A DNA stretch of 64,000 nucleotides, taken from positions 29,034,030-29,098,029 of the forward strand of contig NC_053150.1 of the NCBI RefSeq assembly GCF_016808335.1, given 5' to 3'. Made by a program: the position numbers and the translations under genes. Below the pieces are notes generated by a model. It was not told the DNA's origin and ran no database searches. It worked only from the letters and a program-made list of their open reading frames with translations. Shown here one piece after another: positions 59,570 through 64,000 of the stretch. How positions within the stretch are numbered: position 1 is the first letter of the stretch; each line of letters opens with the position of its first letter. This DNA is from Panicum virgatum (Eukaryota; Streptophyta; Magnoliopsida; Poales; Poaceae).

Positions 59570-62500
59570 TTAGCTGGGCTGGCTAGCAAAGAGATCTGGA
59601 TATGTCTTCATCAGCTCATCTTCTCGCTCCCATGTAGCCTCAGCTTCACTGTGATGACTCCACTGAACTCTGCACATCCTGATGCGCTTGTTCCGAGTAA
59701 CCCTCTCTGATGTCTCCAGAATCTTCACCGGATGCTCAGTATATGTCAGATCTTCCTGCACATCTACTCCATCCAGTGGTGCCTGCTCCTCGGGTACTCG
59801 CAAACACCTCTTCAGCTGAGATATATGGAAGACATCATGAACTCCTGAGAGGCTGAGAGGTAACTCCAGGCGATAAGCAACTTCGCCTTTCCGCTCTAGC
59901 ACCTTGAATGGCCCCACATACCGAGGTGCTAACTTCCCCTTGACATTAAATCTGCGGATTCCTCTCATCGGAGACACCTTCAGGTACACATAATCACCAA
60001 CACTGAAAGTCAGGTCTCTCTGTTTGCCATCTGCATAGCTCTTCTGTCTGCTCTGTGCAATCCTCAGATTTTCCCGCACAGCCTGAACCATCTGCTCTGC
60101 ATCATCTATGATCTCAGGGCCAAAGAGCTGCTTCTCACCAATCTGATCCCAATAGAGAGGAGTCCTGCACTTTCTGCCATACAATGCCTCAAAGGGGGAC
60201 TTCTTCAGACTGGCCTGATAGCTGTTGTTATATGAGAACTCAGCATATGACAGGCACTTATCCCAACTAGTACCGTACTGAATGGCACAGGCTCTCAGCA
60301 TATCCTCCAACACTTGGTTCTCTCTGTCTGCCCATCTGTCTGAGGGTGATAAGCCGTACTGAAACGCAGCTTCGTATCCAACGAATCATGGAGCTGCTCC
60401 CAGAATCGAGAAGTGAACCGAGACCCTCTATCAGATATGATCTTCTTGGGCACACCATGCAAGCAGACAACACGGGAGATGTACAACTCTGCAAGTCTAG
60501 CACCGGAGTAAGTAGTGTTCACTGGTATGAAGTGAGCAACCTTCGTCAATCGATCCACCACTACCCATATAGAGTTGTACCCTTTCTGTGTACGAGGCAA
60601 CCCAACAATGAAGTCCATGGTGATCTCCTCCCATTTCCACTCTGGAATCTTCAAAGGCTGTAACAGACCTGCTGGCCTCTGGTGCTCAGCCTTGACACAC
60701 TGACAGGTGTCACAAATAGCCACGTACTCTGCCACTGAACGCTTCATCCCATACCACCAGAAACGTTCCTTCAGATCATAATACATCTTCGTGCTGCCCG
60801 GATGAATAGAGTAAGCTGTACGTGGGCCTCACTCAGAATCAGCTTCCGGAGATCATGCACATCAGGCACGCAGATCCGGTTCTTGTACCACAAAGTACCC
60901 TGATCATCCTCTCTGAAATGAGGAGCCTTGCCCTTCTTGAGCAACTCACGAATCTCCTGCAGCTTCTCATCATCTTTCTGATGCTGCCTGATCTCTGACT
61001 CTAGAGTCGGTACTGCCTCAAATGCTGCACTGGAAGTATGATGCAAGAAGCCCAGACTCAACTGCTCGAACTCCTCATATAACTCTGGAGGCATCTGGAA
61101 AGCCACGGCCATTTTGACATAACTTCTCCTGCTCAAAGCATCTGCTACAACATTGGCCTTGCCCGGATGATAGTGAATCTCCAGGTCATAGTCCTTGACC
61201 AACTCTAGCCATCTTCTCTGCCGCATGTTCAGCTCATTCTGCGTGAAAATATACTTGAGGCTCTTGTGATCAGTGTAGATATCACACCGCTGCCCATACA
61301 AGTAATGCCTCCAAATGTTCAGAGCATGCACAACTGCGGCTAACTCAAGATCATGAGTGGGATAGTTCAGCTCATGCCGACGTAACTGCCGTGAAGCATA
61401 AGCTATTACTCTGCCCTCCTGCATCAGAACACACCCAAGACCATCCTTCGAAGCATCACAATATACCGTGAACCTCTTCGTCTGGTCTGGCAGAGTCAGG
61501 ACTGGCGCCGTAGTCAACCTTTTCTTCAGCTCATCAAAGGCCTTCTGACGCTCATCAGTCCATATGAATGCCACATTCTTCTCTAGCAAAGAAGTCAAAG
61601 GCTTCGCGATCTTAGAGAAATTCTCAATGAACCTTCTATAATATCCAGCTAAGCCCAAGAATGACCTGACTTCCTTTACTGTCTGTGGTGTCTCCCACTC
61701 TAGCACATCCTTCACCTTGCTCGGATCAACAGCAATGCCCCCCTGAGAGATAACATGACCGAGGAATGGGACCTCGTCAATCCAGAACTCGCACTTGCTG
61801 AACTTAGCATACAGCTGATGCTCTCTCAATCTCTGCAATACGAGTCTCAGATGCTCCTCATGCTCTTCTTCTGTCTTGGAGAAGATCAGAATATCATCAA
61901 TGAAAATCACCATAAAGACATCCAGATAATCCATGAAGACCATGTTCATCAGATGCATGAAGAAAGCCGGGGCATTAGTCAAGCTGAAGGACATGACCGT
62001 ATACTCATATAGCCCGTACTTGCAGGTGAATGCCGTCTTCGGAATATCCCCAGGACGGATCCTCAGCTGAAAATAACCCGAGCGAAGATCAATCTTCGAG
62101 AATATACGAGCACCTCGAAGCAGATCGAAGAGATCCTCAATACGGGGCAGTGGATGCTTGTTCTTGATAGTAACTGCATTCAGCTCCCGATAATCAACAC
62201 ACATTCTCTTCGAGCCATCCTTCTTATCTACCAGCAACAATGGAAAAGCCCAAGGAGAGAAGCTGCGACGGATATAGCCCTTGGCTAGCAACTCATCAAT
62301 AGTCTTCTTAACTTCTTCATACTCTATAGGTGCCATACGGTAGGGCCGCTTTGCAATAGGAGCTGTGCCAGGCAAGAGATCAATACAAAACTCGATGGCG
62401 CGTTCAGGCGGCATACCTGGCAGATCATCCGGAAAGACATCTGGGAATTCAGACACCACGCGAATACCGTCCGTGGGTCTAGCCTCCATCTGATGAAGAA

Positions 62501-64000
62501 ATCCAAAAGGCTCTGAAGCACTGACTGTCACCTCTTGGCCATCAGATGCCGATAAGTGAACTGTCCGCTGAGCACAATCAATACGGACTCCCCATCTGGT
62601 AAGTGTCTCCATGCCCAAGATCACATCTATCCCCGAGGAGTCAATAACTATCAAGCCAGTGCGGAATTCTACCCCCTTTATGACAATACTAACTCTGGAG
62701 CATATAGAACATGTACGAATCTGACCCCCAGGTGAGGTAACTACCATAGCTGTCCTCATACAAGAAACCGGTATACCATGCTGCTCGGCAAATGACTTGG
62801 AAATGAAAGAATGAGTAGCACCGGTATCGAAAAGCACTGTAGCGGGGTGAGAGTTGACCATGAACGTACCAATAACCACGTTAGGAGCCTCGGCCACTGA
62901 CTCGGCCGTCACGTGGTTCACCCGACCCTGTGCAGGCGCCCTGGGCTGAGCTGGGCGCCCCTGCTGTCCCGCCTGCGCCTTCCGGGGGCAAGTGTTGGCG
63001 TAGTGCCCCGGCTGACCGCAGTGATAGCAGACGCGTGCAAGTGTCGAAGCCTGCTGTCCGGTAGGAGCTGCCGGACGTGGAGCCTGAGGTGCTGGCGGAG
63101 CTGGTGGAGCAGCACGAGCCGGAGGTGCTGGTAACCTCGGGCCCTGACCTACCTGCTGCTGCTGTCGAGGCGGGTACTGCTGCGGTGGCCTCTGCTGGTA
63201 CTGCTGAGGAGGCCGGTACTGCTGCTGGTACTGTTGGGGCGGCTGGAGTCGAGGACGAGTGTTGCTGCCGGAAGCAACGGGGACAACCTTCCTCTTCTTG
63301 TCCTCCATCTCTAGGTGCTTGCGCTCAGTGTTGAGCGCGCTGTCAACCAGATGGTTGAAGTCGTCGAAGCGGAGGTTGAGCAGCGCGTACTGGAGGTAGT
63401 CCTCAAGACCCTCCATGAAGTGCTCCTGCTTCTTGCGGTCATCCGCAACATCGGCAGGGGCGTAGCGAGCAAGCTGCAGAAAGCGATCACGATACTCCGT
63501 GACCGACATAGTCCCCTGAAGTGAAAAAGACAGATAGATATCGAAAGATTAATTCATGACTCGGAAAGATAGAACAAGGGGTACTAGCTCAAAATGAACC
63601 GCTGAATGATTATATTTAAGATTACCTGCTTCAGTGCAAGGAACTCCTTCTGCTTCATCTTCATAACGCCCGCGGGGACGTTGTGGCTGCGGAAACGCTC
63701 CCTGAACTGGAGCCAAGTGAGAGCCTCGCGGTACTGAACTGGGTGGGACTCCCACCAGTCCAAAGCTGCCCCTCGCAGCTGTCCTGCTGCGTACAAGACG
63801 CGCTCACGATCATCGCACTGGGCGATGTCCAGCTGATGCTCCACTGCACGGAGCCAGTCGTCAGCCTGAAGAGGGTCGGACGTGTGAGAGAACGTCGGCG
63901 GGTGACCCCTCAGGAACTCAGCACGCCTGTCGCGAGGCTGCGGCGGTGGAGGAGGCGGAGGTTTAGTGTGAGCCTGCTGAAGAGCCTGAACAGTGTTGTT
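59570..64000 (-). pseudogene. gag-pol of Tekay copy 2, minus strand, two frameshifts; gag start outside window
   Basis: Gag exon 1 (64000-63626, partial), a 110-nt intron and exon 2 from 63515 follow copy 1. The frame runs intact through the CCHC knuckle ([14 protein letters not shown]), protease, RT (FIDDILIF) and RNase H to near 60820, where one base is missing relative to copy 1. Near 60315 a four-base unit (AACC of AACCAACC) is missing. Integrase is therefore split in three (63509-60771, 60786-60295, 60313-59570). The chromodomain-like tail is present. RT and RNase H are almost identical to copy 1, but the protease differs strongly. Confidence 0.93.
63516..63625 (-). other. gag intron of Tekay copy 2 (110 nt)
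   Basis: Donor GCAG|GTAATC at 63625 and acceptor CTTCAG|GGGACT at 63516, the same junctions and length as in copy 1. The inside differs at many bases, so it has diverged while its boundaries have not. Confidence 0.75.

Noticed and set aside
1..64000. CRISPR arrays, bacterial operons, rRNA or tRNA genes
   Set aside because: None seen; tandem repeats here lack unique equal-length spacers, and the sequence is plant nuclear in character.

Overview
This is a grass (Poaceae) nuclear genome window, probably intergenic heterochromatin-like DNA around one host gene. The signs are plant-type LTR retrotransposons with an initiator-Met-tRNA-like primer site, a chromodomain Ty3/gypsy element, grass-type MITEs, CACTA, Mutator, hAT and LINE elements, and GT-AG introns. 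I cannot name the species; a panicoid grass is plausible but unproven.

Layout. 1-11607: a very young, coding-intact Ty3/gypsy chromovirus (Tekay/RIRE3-like) with 3.4-kb LTRs; its left LTR is cut by the window edge. It sits inside a gag-only LTR element (11608-15777) whose third-LTR architecture implies a tandem array. 16951-22235: the one convincing host gene, a phi-class glutathione S-transferase gene with four exons, predicted at 1126 residues because the GST is followed by about 900 low-complexity residues. 22978-26002: Mutator-like elements, one nested in another of the same family. The inner one is a Pack-MULE carrying an in-frame chimera of a MUTE-type bHLH and a leucine-rich-repeat fragment. 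27191-28100: a MITE and an unidentified gene remnant. 28160-35216: an L1-type LINE whose two ORFs stay in frame over 7 kb and are broken only by six stop codons. 35217-39286: a CACTA end, a Helitron-like 3' end and a MITE. 39516-41421: a CACTA element with TAT target duplication, carrying an Ulp1-like protease remnant. 41849-54769: a Tat-type Ty3/gypsy element on the minus strand with an accessory gene on the opposite strand that has its own TATA box and introns; a hAT element has hit its polypurine tract and a Tekay solo LTR (TSD CCGGA) its RNase H region. 54770-56383: the 3' part of another LTR element. 56384-64000: a second Tekay copy, minus strand, with frameshifts.

How the parts relate. 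Three Tekay insertions of different ages (intact, solo LTR, frameshifted) can be compared directly. They share a 110-nt intron in gag and a pair of coding-like LTR exons (90 and 56 nt) conserved in length and frame. The two polyproteins differ sharply only in a roughly 300-bp protease block. These features, the chimeric Pack-MULE, and the GST fusion gene are the parts most worth following up.
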